The position numbers and the translations under genes are program-made. From contig VDMD01000003.1 of assembly GCA_007026445.1 (NCBI GenBank), positions 930,001-994,000 of the forward strand: a stretch of DNA of 64,000 bases, given 5' to 3'. How positions within the stretch are numbered: position 1 is the first letter of the stretch; each line of letters opens with the position of its first letter. The DNA is from Schizophyllum amplum (Eukaryota; Basidiomycota; Agaricomycetes; Agaricales; Schizophyllaceae). Below, piece after piece: positions 11,584 to 22,023 of this stretch. The notes under the pieces were generated by a model, which made no database searches, was not told where the DNA came from, and was given only the letters and a program-made list of their open reading frames with translations.

Positions 11584-14500
11584 TCATCGCAACATCTTCT
11601 CGAGCCCAGCTGGCACCTTCGGGAGAGCGTCAGTGCACCGCAAACCCAAAGACAGGAACGACAACGTACAGTCCAGCCGTGAGTCGCAGCTGCGCGCTTG
11701 TATCCCTCAAGTGCCTCGAAGACGGTATACTCCCTGCGCCAGCCGCCACCAGGCGCTAGTCGCGCTGGTCGCGGGTCCAAGTTCGAGATTGCTAGCTTGA
11801 TCTGCAGAAGCACCGCCGATATAGAGTAGCTCGGTAGCCATCCTGAGAACAACATCAGTTAGTAAAGCATTTGATATAAAAGGGCTCTCGACTCACCGTT
11901 CGAGGTAAGTAAGTCCATGCAAATGGATCCCCCTGCCGCAAATTTGAGTACACGAGTCAAAATCGCAAGAAGACGGCCTACCTCCGGTGACATGTCCTCC
12001 TCCGCCCTGTATGAAGGGCAAGAACCGTGGCTTGATTATCCTGAAGAACGGCGGAGAATTTGGGTATGATGGCGGGAACCGAATCTCGAAGACAAGCGAG
12101 TTGACTCCCCTAAGGCAACGTCAGTAAGCTCATCCCCCGCTGAACAACCACTCAACACACTCTTGCTTCATGTCCTTGGCAATGGGAATATCTGGGTCAA
12201 AGGAGTGCAGCTCGACGATCCATTGGAAGAGATTGTCCGAGATACGATCTGGCGGCATGTACCACCCAAGCTCGCGTAAGCTGCCCGAGCGCTCCTGCTC
12301 CTTCAGCATGGCACGCAGCTCTCGCTGTACCGCCATTGTCGCCGACGGTGTCGCGTCCACCGGAGGCGGCATCACATGTTCTAGGCATTCCTCAAGCCAC
12401 TGGACGTCGGGTTTCCAGTCGTCCTTGGGCGGTGGCGGTGGCGGTGCCTTAGCCTTGCCCTTGCTGGTGGTGGGCGCCTTATAGTCATCGTCATCCGACA
12501 TCATAACGACATCGTCCGGATCGTAGTCGTCTGCGACTCCGAATTCATCGTCGGACGACTCATCTACGACAATCGGCGCGGGCGTAGGCGCGTCCTCTGC
12601 GAACTCGAAAACAGCACGATCATCTCGGTCGTTTGCCACCTCGTTCTGCTCGGCTATACGCTCCGCAAGAAGGCTGTCGATCTGGTGTGCAGGGTCTGGG
12701 ATCTTGATCACTTTGTTGTTCAGGGTGAGCCGATGCGTAGGGTCAAGTGGCACGAGTGGCACGGTCTTGGTCGGGCGTGGGACATCGTCCGCCGTCTTGT
12801 CGTCAGCTTGTTCAAGGCCGCGTACTAGGAGATATCGGCTGCCAAAGAAGCGCGATAAACAAACCGCAGGTTAGCAATAGGCGGACATCGAACGCACCAC
12901 ATGATCCACTCCGTCTTCTGCACCACCAAGTGCGGATCCTTGCTCACAAACTCGTCCGGCAGATTTACTACCTCCGCAAGCGCAGTACACGCCATCGGAT
13001 GCACCTCACTCTTGCGCCACGTCTTGCCCTGCACGGCGTACGAGTTCATGCTGATCGAGCCGTCCTTCGCGAAGTATACGCCATGCCCGTATGCCCTTCC
13101 GTTCACGACTTCCTTGAACCACAGACCGTGCCGCAGGATGGAGTGCCAGTTTCTGAGCCCGGACCCGTGGAAGGCAAAGATCGACGGGTATTGCTTCGCG
13201 TTCTCGTTTCGCTTGGTCGCATCGGTCATAGCAGCGCGGAACCGCGCTTCCGCATCAGGTGCACCCGCAGTGAAGCGGAACTGGCGCCATCCAGCGTCTG
13301 CAAAGAGTGAAAAAGGGGGTTATGACAGCCGTTGAACGCGTACCGATGTTCTTGATGAGGTACTCGTCGTCCGTAATTTCCTCCAGGTACGACCGGCAAG
13401 AGGCAACGCACCACCGGAGGATCGTCCACGCAGCGGATGATACGGTAGGGTCCACGTCTTGCAGCTTCGGCCTCGACTTGCCCTTGCCGACCCTCCTCAA
13501 AAGGTGCTTGCGCATGTCCATGATGGAAGGTAAGGAGTCAATCAGCTTGGCGATCGTGTATCGCATCTGAACAAGGGGCGTGCATCAGCGCACAATTTCT
13601 CTGACTCGCGTAGGATGAGCAATACCTGTCGGATGTCCAGCCTGTCGAACTCACACAGGCCATCCGCGTCCGGTATCACGGCTGGCAAGGGCCCGAGCTG
13701 CTGTACAGCAGCTGTTCCTGCCCCCGGACGCATCGGCGGAGGATTGTTAATCTTGGCGTTCTCTGGTACCGGAACTCGCAGCCCGAGATGCTGGGGTAGA
13801 GGATCGTCCAGAACTTGGTCTGACGCGGCAGTGTAGGCGAGAGAAACCAAAAGATCCACCGAGCGCGGATTGTGGATGATTTCGTACTGTGGGATGGTTT
13901 GAAAAGGACTGTCAGCCGAAATTAAGTATGTTGCCGCACCTCCAGTGATGGCCCTCTATTATGCGAGTAGAACTGGTAGTGACACAGTCCGGAGTCGCAA
14001 ACATAGGGCTTGAGAGCCTCATATTGGTTCTTAACCTTATTGTGGCAAACCATGCAGTAGCGAGTGCAGAGCTGAGGTGGGCGTCAATATGCGCCTGACC
14101 TTCAACACTATCCTCAGCTGTACCGAAAGTCTCCGGATCAGGTAGGCATACGCTGCAAGAGGAAGGTTGATGTTGTCTTGCTTGCCGTGGTCCCTCAACG
14201 GGTCATCCGGCAGCATGACAGTCTTCGCTAACTTCCTCTCTTCTTTGTCTTCTTGCGTGAATGTCTGCCAACGCGGTCAGTCAAGGTCCCTCCTGTAGGA
14301 CAAGAAGTACCTGCCGTCTTGCTTGCACGATAGAGATCAGCCGGTCGCTGCTGCAGCCTGTCGGCCTCAGACAGTAGCAATTCGGCGCCGGCCCAGCCAA
14401 GACCGAACTCCTTCCTGACTTGCAGGATCTTCAAGAATGACTGCTCCATGAGACTCTCCAGCGAACTCGTCAGACTGAACCGGTCGAACTTCTCCTCCTC

Positions 14501-15874
14501 CTCCTCCTCCGGTTCACGAAGCAGCGGCTGAGGCGGCGGCGTCTCGCTGTCCTCCTCCAAGCCATCGACTTCCATCGCGGCCAAGCGCGCCGCCTCTGCA
14601 GCGGCCTCCGCCTGCTTGCGAAGCTCATCCTCGGCGTCCTCCGTGATCAGACCGAACGTGCGGATAGCCTCTTTGGCAATCTCCTTGCTCGGTTTGTAGT
14701 TGGGCGTCAAGCCCACCTTGAAATTGATACCGGCGGACAGACCTTTGTTGGCGATGATGTTGCCCTGGGAGTCGATGACTGGATACCCATTATGAAAAGT
14801 GCCAATGAGGAGGGTCAGGTGTTGCGACGTTGCCAGTAAGCGGCGGTCCCACGCGACAAGCGCCCGAGGAGGTATAGTATCGGCGAGGCGGACAACAGGA
14901 ATAGAAACAGACACGCAGAAATCATCCGCACTGAATCGCACGACCCCTGGAGTGTAACCGGAGGCCACGCATTCGAGGAAATCGTGCTGTAGCGCGAGCA
15001 TCTGTTGGCGCTTGTCCGCACTTGTGGACGCAGTTGGCATTTCGAAGTCGTACGCGTCGTAGTCAACGACACTGTCCTCGTCATCATCCTCCGCATCGTC
15101 CTCGTCGTCTGAAGCATTCGAGGGACTGGCCGCGTTCGCGAGCTGAGTGAGGAGTCGTTCGATCGTTGTGGCAATGGGACGCGACGAGGCATTGGAGAGG
15201 TTGTCTAGCACGTCGCGGAATAGATCTGGCGGATCCCCGTCGGGGCAGTACGAGAAGAAGGAGTGGGCCTTTGGATAATCCGACGTGTCTGTGAACCCAT
15301 GTTCAGACAACACGTACGCAGACGATCTTAAGGCCACTCACCCGAGATCAACAGATTCAAGTTCAACACTGTCTTCCCGCCACGCTCTTCCAAAATGGAC
15401 AACTCGATAGATCCTTCGTCATCTCCGGGTCGAAGTGCTGTGCAACGATTAGCGCCTCAAACGAAGGACACCCAAGTAAGCGCCCCGCACTCTTCACGCG
15501 AAGTCCTTTCACAACGAGCCCCTCAGTTGCCGCACGCTTCATATCTTGCAGGTCTGCACTGAAGCGCTTCCTTCCTTTGAGGGTCGCGTTCGCGATGCTC
15601 ATGGTCTCAAACTTGGCCTTGGAACCGCTCGCGTTGTTCATGGCGCTTGTTGAGCTTGTGGGCGCGTCTGCTGAGATTGACACGTGCAAAAGCAGTGAAT
15701 ATCAGTGATCCGTGACCTCTTCACACACAAACGGGCGTACAAAGGCCAATACGCACCTGTTGTCTTCTGTCGTTTGCTCGGAGGATTGGGATCATCCAAC
15801 TCGGAGTCCGAGTCGTGAACGATTATGACATTAGGATCAGGAGTGAGACGCTTGGTCCCTGCTTTAGCAGGCAT
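11584..15874 (-). CDS. PARP / ubiquitin-conjugating (E2) fusion protein
   Basis: Large bifunctional protein, 1187 aa in 14 exons (15874-15757, 15670-15491, 15437-15342, 15288-14311, 14251-14124, 14071-13940, 13886-13626, 13566-13344, 13297-12898, 12838-12161, 12109-11982, 11932-11897, 11842-11670, 11616-11584; phases all fit). N-terminal region of unknown fold, then a Cys-rich zinc-ribbon-like block (CTRYCMVC and CDSGLCHYQFY, about 501-545). A PARP catalytic domain follows (about 545-870) with FHGSGLRNWHSILRHGL and GRAYGHGVYFAKD, giving the His and Tyr of the H-Y-E triad. I see no Glu at the third position (HLVVQKTEWIMCRYLLV), which suggests mono-ADP-ribosylation. The last ~150 residues are a UBCc fold: FEIRFPPSYPNSPPFFRI, GGGGHVT, then SICMDLLTSNGW with the predicted catalytic Cys at ~1112. 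PARP-E2 fusions are known in fungi. Confidence 0.88.
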
Positions 15875-16250
15875 AACAAAACAAAGATCCTGCGATGAAG
15901 GTGAGGAACAGGTCGCGGCCTCGCGAGGCTCGCAACGCGCCCATTAACGGCACGTGATGCGTGACTCGGGACGGCGGAGCCGGCGCCATTGTTCTTACGG
16001 AAAAGGAAGGCATTGGGATGCATCGGCAGCGTACTTATCGTTCACGGCCAGAGCTTTCGAGTCTAAAGGCCGCTTGTTTGGACTGACGCTGGACTGACGA
16101 GGCGTTTCGCGCGATAATGGTCTCTCAGAGATTACCTTAAAAGCTTACACTGCTGATCCTGTGTAGTCCGTTCGATGATCACTGTGTAAGTAGTACTGTA
16201 TGTTACATTGCAAACGATTCCTGCTCGATTCTCGCCCATCGGGGGACAAA
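15875..16250. other. Intergenic, no gene supported
   Basis: Start-proximal region of the PARP-E2 gene and 3' flank of the lectin gene. Nothing further supported. Confidence 0.5.
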
Positions 16251-16837
16251 TCAAGCCTCGCTAAAGTGCCAGCACTGGTGGCGACCCTCCCATTTGCCCC
16301 ACAACCCGATCGGGGTGCCCGGCTTCGAGTTGCCGTGGTCGGAGAGATCGATGTTCAGAGTCGTGTTGGGGATGAACAGCCTGGGACGCGTGGTCGTGAG
16401 TCTCGAGTGACGCAACAAAGGCGGGTAACTCTCACCGGTAGGCCGACGAGTCCTGCTCATCCTTCCAGATCTGCCACTCGCACGGGTCTGCCCAGGCGGT
16501 AAGGCGGGTGCCCTCGTGCGGGTCGCCCTCAAAGCCAAGGTATGCGCCGGTACCGACGTTCTTCAGGTACCACCCGTTCTCCGAGCGCTGCATCTCCCAC
16601 TGCGAATCGACGTTAGTCGTGCTTGGAAACGAACCGGCGGCGTAACTCACCTTCTGATTGTCGCCGTTCTTGTTGGTGTAGCCAACGACTGCGACAAAGC
16701 CGTGAGCAACGAGACACGCGGGCAGAAGTGCAATTAGGGAACGTACTGGTGTAGTTATCCATGCCGTTCAGGTCGAGCACGGTGCCCGCCTTCGCGTTGG
16801 TGATCTGGTAGTGGTGTCCTTCTTCGATGTCGGCCAT
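16251..16837 (-). CDS. Ricin-B-type (CBM13, beta-trefoil) lectin, copy 1
   Basis: Small carbohydrate-binding protein, 140 aa, no signal peptide. Exons 16837-16747, 16688-16651, 16599-16436, 16380-16251. Family hallmarks are visible: YQITNAKAGTVLDLNGMDNY, IVGYTNKNGDNQK, WEMQRSENGWYLKNVGTGAY, WADPCEWQIWKDE, and LFIPNTTLNIDLSDHGNSK followed by GTPIGLWGKWEGRHQCWHF. These are the repeated (Q/N)xW-type beta-trefoil units. There is no enzymatic A-chain, so this is a lectin and not a ribosome-inactivating toxin. The intron phases (1, 0, 2) match the paralogue at 26920-27747, so the two arose by duplication. Likely cytosolic; ligand unknown. Confidence 0.88.
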
Positions 16838-16913
16838 GATGTTAGGTGGATGGGCAGTTGAGGTAGGTGTTCAGAGACAAGGTAGTTCTGGGGACCACTT
16901 GCCGGTCCTCGTC

Positions 16914-16922
16914 CCTATATAC
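16914..16922 (-). promoter_or_regulatory. TATA box of lectin copy 1
   Basis: GTATATAG on the minus strand about 80 bp upstream of the ATG at 16837. Confidence 0.45.
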
Positions 16923-18177
16923 CGTCCAGACAACGGCGGTACGTCATTGCGACTTTCGCGACCCGCGGAGCGCTGTCACAGCGGGCACGCTGTCTTCGCG
17001 GGGCCTGGATAGCTGCCGAGAAAAGGGCCCCGTAGCGACCCCGTGGCCGTCTCGGCGGACTGTGCACGCCTCCGCGCTGCATTCTATCGATGATCACTAG
17101 CCTTGCTGGGCTCGCTAAACCCCGTCGCGAGCATCGATCTTGGTCAGGGAACAAGCGCAGTTGGTCAAAGAGCAGGCGTGTTACAATGAGGCTTGGAGAA
17201 GACTTGAAAATGGGAGTTAGCGAAGCCCTGGCATGGCTCTCAGCGAAGACTTGGGAACGCGATCCTCTTGTTGCCGTGCGCCCTGAGGCTTGCCGATGCA
17301 GTGCTAGGAGTCGATCCCATACCAAACCTGTGTAAAAGTATGACAGAGGTGACCTGTACACGCGCACGAATGGCATGGCGTATTCGTGGAGTGTGGATTT
17401 CAGAACAAAGGGGCAGTCGGTGAACCGGTGATCCTTGCCAGTGGAGGGAAGTTGAAGTTCAACTTCCGACCCAGTTCTCGTGAACGCCAGGGGGTTGACG
17501 AGGTTGTGGGCGCTTCCTTCGTCCCATACGCTAGGCAAAGATGGGCGCATGGGATGTTACAGGTCGTATAAGCAGGGTCCATTGGAAAGAGAAAAATCCA
17601 GTCGTGACGGTGGTGCACAAGATCGGGACCGAGGAAGACGATGCGGTCACTGCCGAACTTTACTACCCACGATCACGTGATGTTCGACTTTGCTTGGCCA
17701 ACTTTTTTCTCCAATGCCTAAGCTTAAGCATACAAGTCTCACGGTGCAGACCATCTCGGGGACCTAGCGGAGCGTTATCATTTCATTTGCAAGCCATAAG
17801 CACATCTACGTCCACAAGCAAACGCAGAGAGGGGTATGTTACATCTCAAGACACGCTGACGCGGTATATACTGTACTTACATCCAGGTCATCGGCAAGTC
17901 CACGCTGCAGCTACTTATGTGCTCGTTATCCAAAACAATACAGACAGAACCGATGACGAATGGCGAATGTGTACTATATGCATGCAGAGACAGACTGATA
18001 GAGAGAGAGTTATGGAGAGAGAAAACATATGCCACAACAGAAGCAGCGCTATGTCAGGCTTACAACAGCACTATGCCGCCCGTCGCCTATGGAGTCACGC
18101 ACACCCGTCGTTAGATCATGCACCATCGTCGCGAGATCATATACATCGCCCCGCCATCATCACATATCTGGCCGCCT
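16923..18177. other. Intergenic, no gene supported
   Basis: About 1.25 kb. Two fairly long open frames (16915-17550 minus, 17541-18248 plus) lack motifs and credible splicing and are probably chance. A purine-rich GAGA stretch lies near 17998-18030. Confidence 0.45.
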
Positions 18178-20705
18178 TCAAACGACGGCCTTCACCAGCA
18201 TCCCCTCCAGGCGGCAGAACTCGGGCACGAGCGCCGCGTACGACATGAACGCGTCCACGTCCGCCTCAGCCACCTTCGCCAGCCCGAGCTGCTGCTCGTT
18301 GTCGCCCGTCGGCAGCGCCGTCACGGGCGTCAGCGGCGTCGGCGTGTTCGGCACCACGCCGCTCAGGCTCAAGTCCGGCGTGGTGAACGCCGTTGACGCG
18401 GTCGGCCCCGAGCTCCCGCTCGTCACTGTGTCCGCCGTCGACCCCGTCTGCGTCCGCAGCCGCGGAAACAGGCTCGGCACGCTCAGCGTGAACGGCACGG
18501 TTGGGCTCTTGGGCACGCCATCCGCGTCGAGCAGCAGCTCCTCCTCCTCCTCTTCCCGGAAGACCGTGTTGCCGATGCCACGCGGGCCGCCGAAGGGGGT
18601 GTTGGTTCCGCTGCCGCTGCCGGTGCTGAGCGCCTTCGTGGTCTGGCCCCCGATGTTCGTCTTGAGCGGCGTCTGCCCGCTGACGACCCAGCGCTTGCCC
18701 AGCAGCCGGCGGATCTCATCTTCATACGCCAAGCCGCCGCTCCCGCCGAGCGCCCACTGGGATTGCTTGCCCCAGACCCAGCGTGCGACGTAGGCGGCGC
18801 CGAGGGCCGCACGGCTGGGATATCCTGGCGCTGGCGAGTTACGGTGAGGCGCGACCTGGGCGGAGTCGACCTGTGTTGTCGGAATGTAGATCGGTGCGTT
18901 GAACACGTCACCGACGAGATTCGAAATGCTCGGGAAGTTGGCTGCAGCGCCCGTGCAGATGATGCGCGTGGGGAGCGTGCTGTGGTCGTAAGGATCGAAG
19001 GTGACACCCAAGGATGCAGAAATAGGGCGCGAGTTCGTTGGTGGCGGGGTGGGTGTGGGTGTGGCGGTCGTGGACTTGCGGGAACCCAGGACTCCCGTGG
19101 CGAGCATTTTCGCCCATCGCACGCGGAAGGACATGACCTGGCTTTCGATGAGGCAGCGCGGGTTGGCGCGGAGGTCACGAAATTCGGTCGCTTTGATGCC
19201 GGTCTCGAATCGGTATATACCCTTGACGTGTTGGAAAGGATGGCTGTCGCTGGAGAGGAACCAGAAGCTGAAGAGCTTGTCGTCGAGCCTGTTCACGGAT
19301 AAGCTGCTGTACGCCATATACGAAGGAAGCCGACTTACCCGATGGAGCCACCAGGCGGAACGATTGCGACGAGCCTGTCGAATGCACTCCAGCTTTTGGT
19401 GTACATGTCGCGGACGAGTGCGCGTGGGACATCTCCATTGATACTGCGTAGGACGGCGATATAGCGCCGCTTCTCGCTTGGATCCTGGGCGGGGTGAGGG
19501 TAGAGGTTGAAGAGACGAGTAGGGTTATAGTGTTGTGCGGGCGTAAGCAAAGCATCCATCGGCCCAAATGAGAGGACGGCGTCAGAGGGTGACGGACAGA
19601 GTGATAGATATGATGAGAGGTAATCAGACATGAACGGCGTGACGACGGTTTCTGTCAAGCAAATCAGCGACTGCGTTGAATGGAGTGCCATGCACACGCA
19701 CCTGGATCGAAACCATACCGATCGACAAGATATCTGGATACGTTGCCTGCTCGCCGACCGCCGCCTGAGACGTCGACATCACCGAGCCAGCCACGTACTC
19801 TTCTGCCTTCTTCACGGCTACCGCCGACGATATCCAGGATGCCTTCTTCCCAGTGACCCTGTCCGTTTGCGGCAGGGTTCGCGCTGTGGACCCACATGCC
19901 CGAAGCGCACGCATCGGCCTCTCCCATAGGTATCCACTTTCCGCAAATGAGACTAGCCAAGAATGCGCTGGCCAGTTGCAAGCGACCGGTGCGGGCCCAG
20001 ACGTCCTGTGGCCATGTCTCGCGCACGCGAAGTAGCTGTGCTGCGACGAGAGAATCGTTTGCGCATGTGCCGACACGCCGGGCCATGCTGTCCGGGCCGC
20101 CCATCAGCCCCTCAATACCGATGGCGTGCGAATGTGAGGACGTGTCTTGTGCGACGGGGGTGTTGGGGAGGGAGAAGGACGTGACGGGAAAGTGGGCGTG
20201 TAGGGGTACATGCGGATCGAGCGAGGATAAGGATGGGATGGTGGTGGACTTCCACCACACGATGGCGTGCTGGGCAGCGCCGCCAATGCATTTTATTCGT
20301 CCCAGATCGTATGAGCGGTGCAGCTTTTGTAGGAGAGTGTCTGTTGTGTGGGGATCAGCAAGATCATGCCTTCGTGAAAATTTGGTTCCGCTTGGGACAA
20401 CCGACACGTACCAAGGCCCTTGATCCACATTTCGACTGGAGTGGTGTATGCATCGCCGGGGGTGGTGAAGATGCCTCCTTGTGTTCTGTGCGCGAGGCGG
20501 AGCACACAGGAGAAAAGATGGCACACGGTCAGCCATGAGACGTGGCGCGTCGCAAGCACACGCACTGGTACTCTGGCAACTCCGAGTCGAAGTCGACGGA
20601 TTCTATCCCCACAAGCTCCAGGCTCTCGTCCACTATCGTTGCACGTATCTGGTCCACGGCCAGCTCTATGCCGAGGAACAACGCCGGCCCCGCCTTCGCA
20701 AGCAT
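18178..20705 (-). CDS. XKS1: Xylulokinase (FGGY family)
   Basis: Predicted D-xylulose + ATP to D-xylulose 5-phosphate kinase, the entry step to the pentose phosphate pathway. Exons 20705-20566, 20485-20412, 20340-19702, 19651-19339, 19288-18178; phases fit; 758 aa. N-terminal FGGY lobe: ALFLGIELAVDQIRATIVDE, LPEYQTQGGIFTTPGDAYTT, GGAAQHAIVWWKS and LASAFLASLICGKWIPMGEA with the substrate-side Asp after it. C-terminal lobe: LSFGPMDALLTP, SWSAFDRLVAIVPPGGSIG, RIICTGAAANFPSISNLVGD, FNAPIYIPTTQ and SRAALGAAYVARW. A low-complexity Gly/Ser/Glu insertion near the C-terminus (EEEEEELLLDADGVP and a Thr/Ser-rich run) makes it longer than the usual ~550-600 aa. Several motif positions are non-standard (IELAVDQIRA where LDLSTQQLKA is usual; QDTSSHSH for QDTST), so activity is likely but not certain. 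Confidence 0.82.
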
Positions 20706-22023
20706 TTTGAGGTGATCAGATCGCTGGGCGCGTTTGTATATCTCTTGCAAACAATGTCGCGACGCGCTGTCTGCCGTGCTATAGCCGCTGAATGGGCTTC
20801 CGAGAGGTTAATCTTCCGCAGAACGCGCTGAAAACGAGGGAAAGTGGTGGGAGGTGATCCGTCGCCGAGGGCTGCCGACGTTCTCTGTGGGCGATGCGAC
20901 GCGCGCAAAGATACGGGGATTTCTGGATTTCGCTGCGCCGCCTGGGATACGCGTCGTCGTCGTTCTGCTGGTAGCAGCTTTTGCGAGGGAGCGGAGGAAA
21001 ATGGGCGCCTACACGACCGCGAGGGGACAGGCGTGCATCAATCGGAGGCTGATCCTGCTGACTCAGCACCATCAATCCGCCCATGGGTCTAGAATTCACG
21101 CGCCCACAACTTCGTGTGTGGGCGCAAACGGACGCGATGCACGGTCCTCCGACCTGCGCATCCTGCTCTGGAAGATGTGGGAGGGCGTATGGAAGTTGGG
21201 GAACAGGAAGGGCAAGTATGCAGATGGACCTTATTGTTGTTCGTCATTCCATTGCGAGCCACGTTTTACGAGACACATCCGTCGCTTGCCAATTCAGATG
21301 GGTTATCTTAGCCTTCTGGATGAGCGCAAACTTACTGAACCTGCAGCTGCAGCTCACGAAGGTGGTATAAGCAGAAGAACACGGACAATTTCGTCTACAT
21401 AGTCCTGCACGATGCGGTCAATCGACGCGAGGTCGTACTCTTCTTGATTGAATATAAGACTTGCCACGCTCGAGGCAGTCGACGGTAGATGCGTTTGTCC
21501 CTCCGCTAGTAGCCCTGCCTTCATTGTTCTTTCCCGCCCTCCCCTAGCCTGGGCCCAATCGTCTTCCACTCACCTATTCCCTTTCCCCGACCTATCATTT
21601 CAATACACGTTGTCGGTGACTTCGAGCCTTTGGTCGACGTTGTATCATGTCGCCAGCACACACACCACTCGTCTGTCAAGATCACCCAACGATCACCAGG
21701 GTTCATAACGCCGAGCGCTGGCGCTGAGTAGTCGTCAGCATCACTGCCATGCACACGCCGCCGCCTCATGTATCTCATACATCGATGATTGACTCTTGAG
21801 TACCTCAAAGCTCCGCATGCCTCACGCCTCGCTACCTGCCGCCAACAACGCCGTGAACGCGCACTGAGCGCGCTTCTTACAACGCCACGGTCGCGCTTTC
21901 GACCCATCGCAGCTGGCCTGCGCAAATCTCCTCATCGCTGACCTGCAGTACTAACGACCTGCGCAAGCCACTCCACTGCGCCTTCATTTTAGCCATACAC
22001 TCTCTCTCTAACCCAGAAGGACA
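20706..22023. other. Divergent intergenic region, xylulokinase and lectin copy 2
   Basis: About 1.3 kb. One short minus-strand frame at 21354-21569 (71 aa, ending EEYDLASIDRIVQDYVDEIV plus a hydrophobic tail) looks helical and protein-like but has no recognised family. Otherwise nothing supported. Confidence 0.4.

Noticed and set aside
16915..18248. Long overlapping frames (16915-17550 minus, 17541-18248 plus)
   Set aside because: No motifs, no splice-supported continuation, and GC-rich DNA yields such frames by chance.
21354..21569. 71-codon minus-strand frame with an amphipathic end
   Set aside because: Looks protein-like, but no start context, exons or family could be supported; mentioned only in the intergenic entry.
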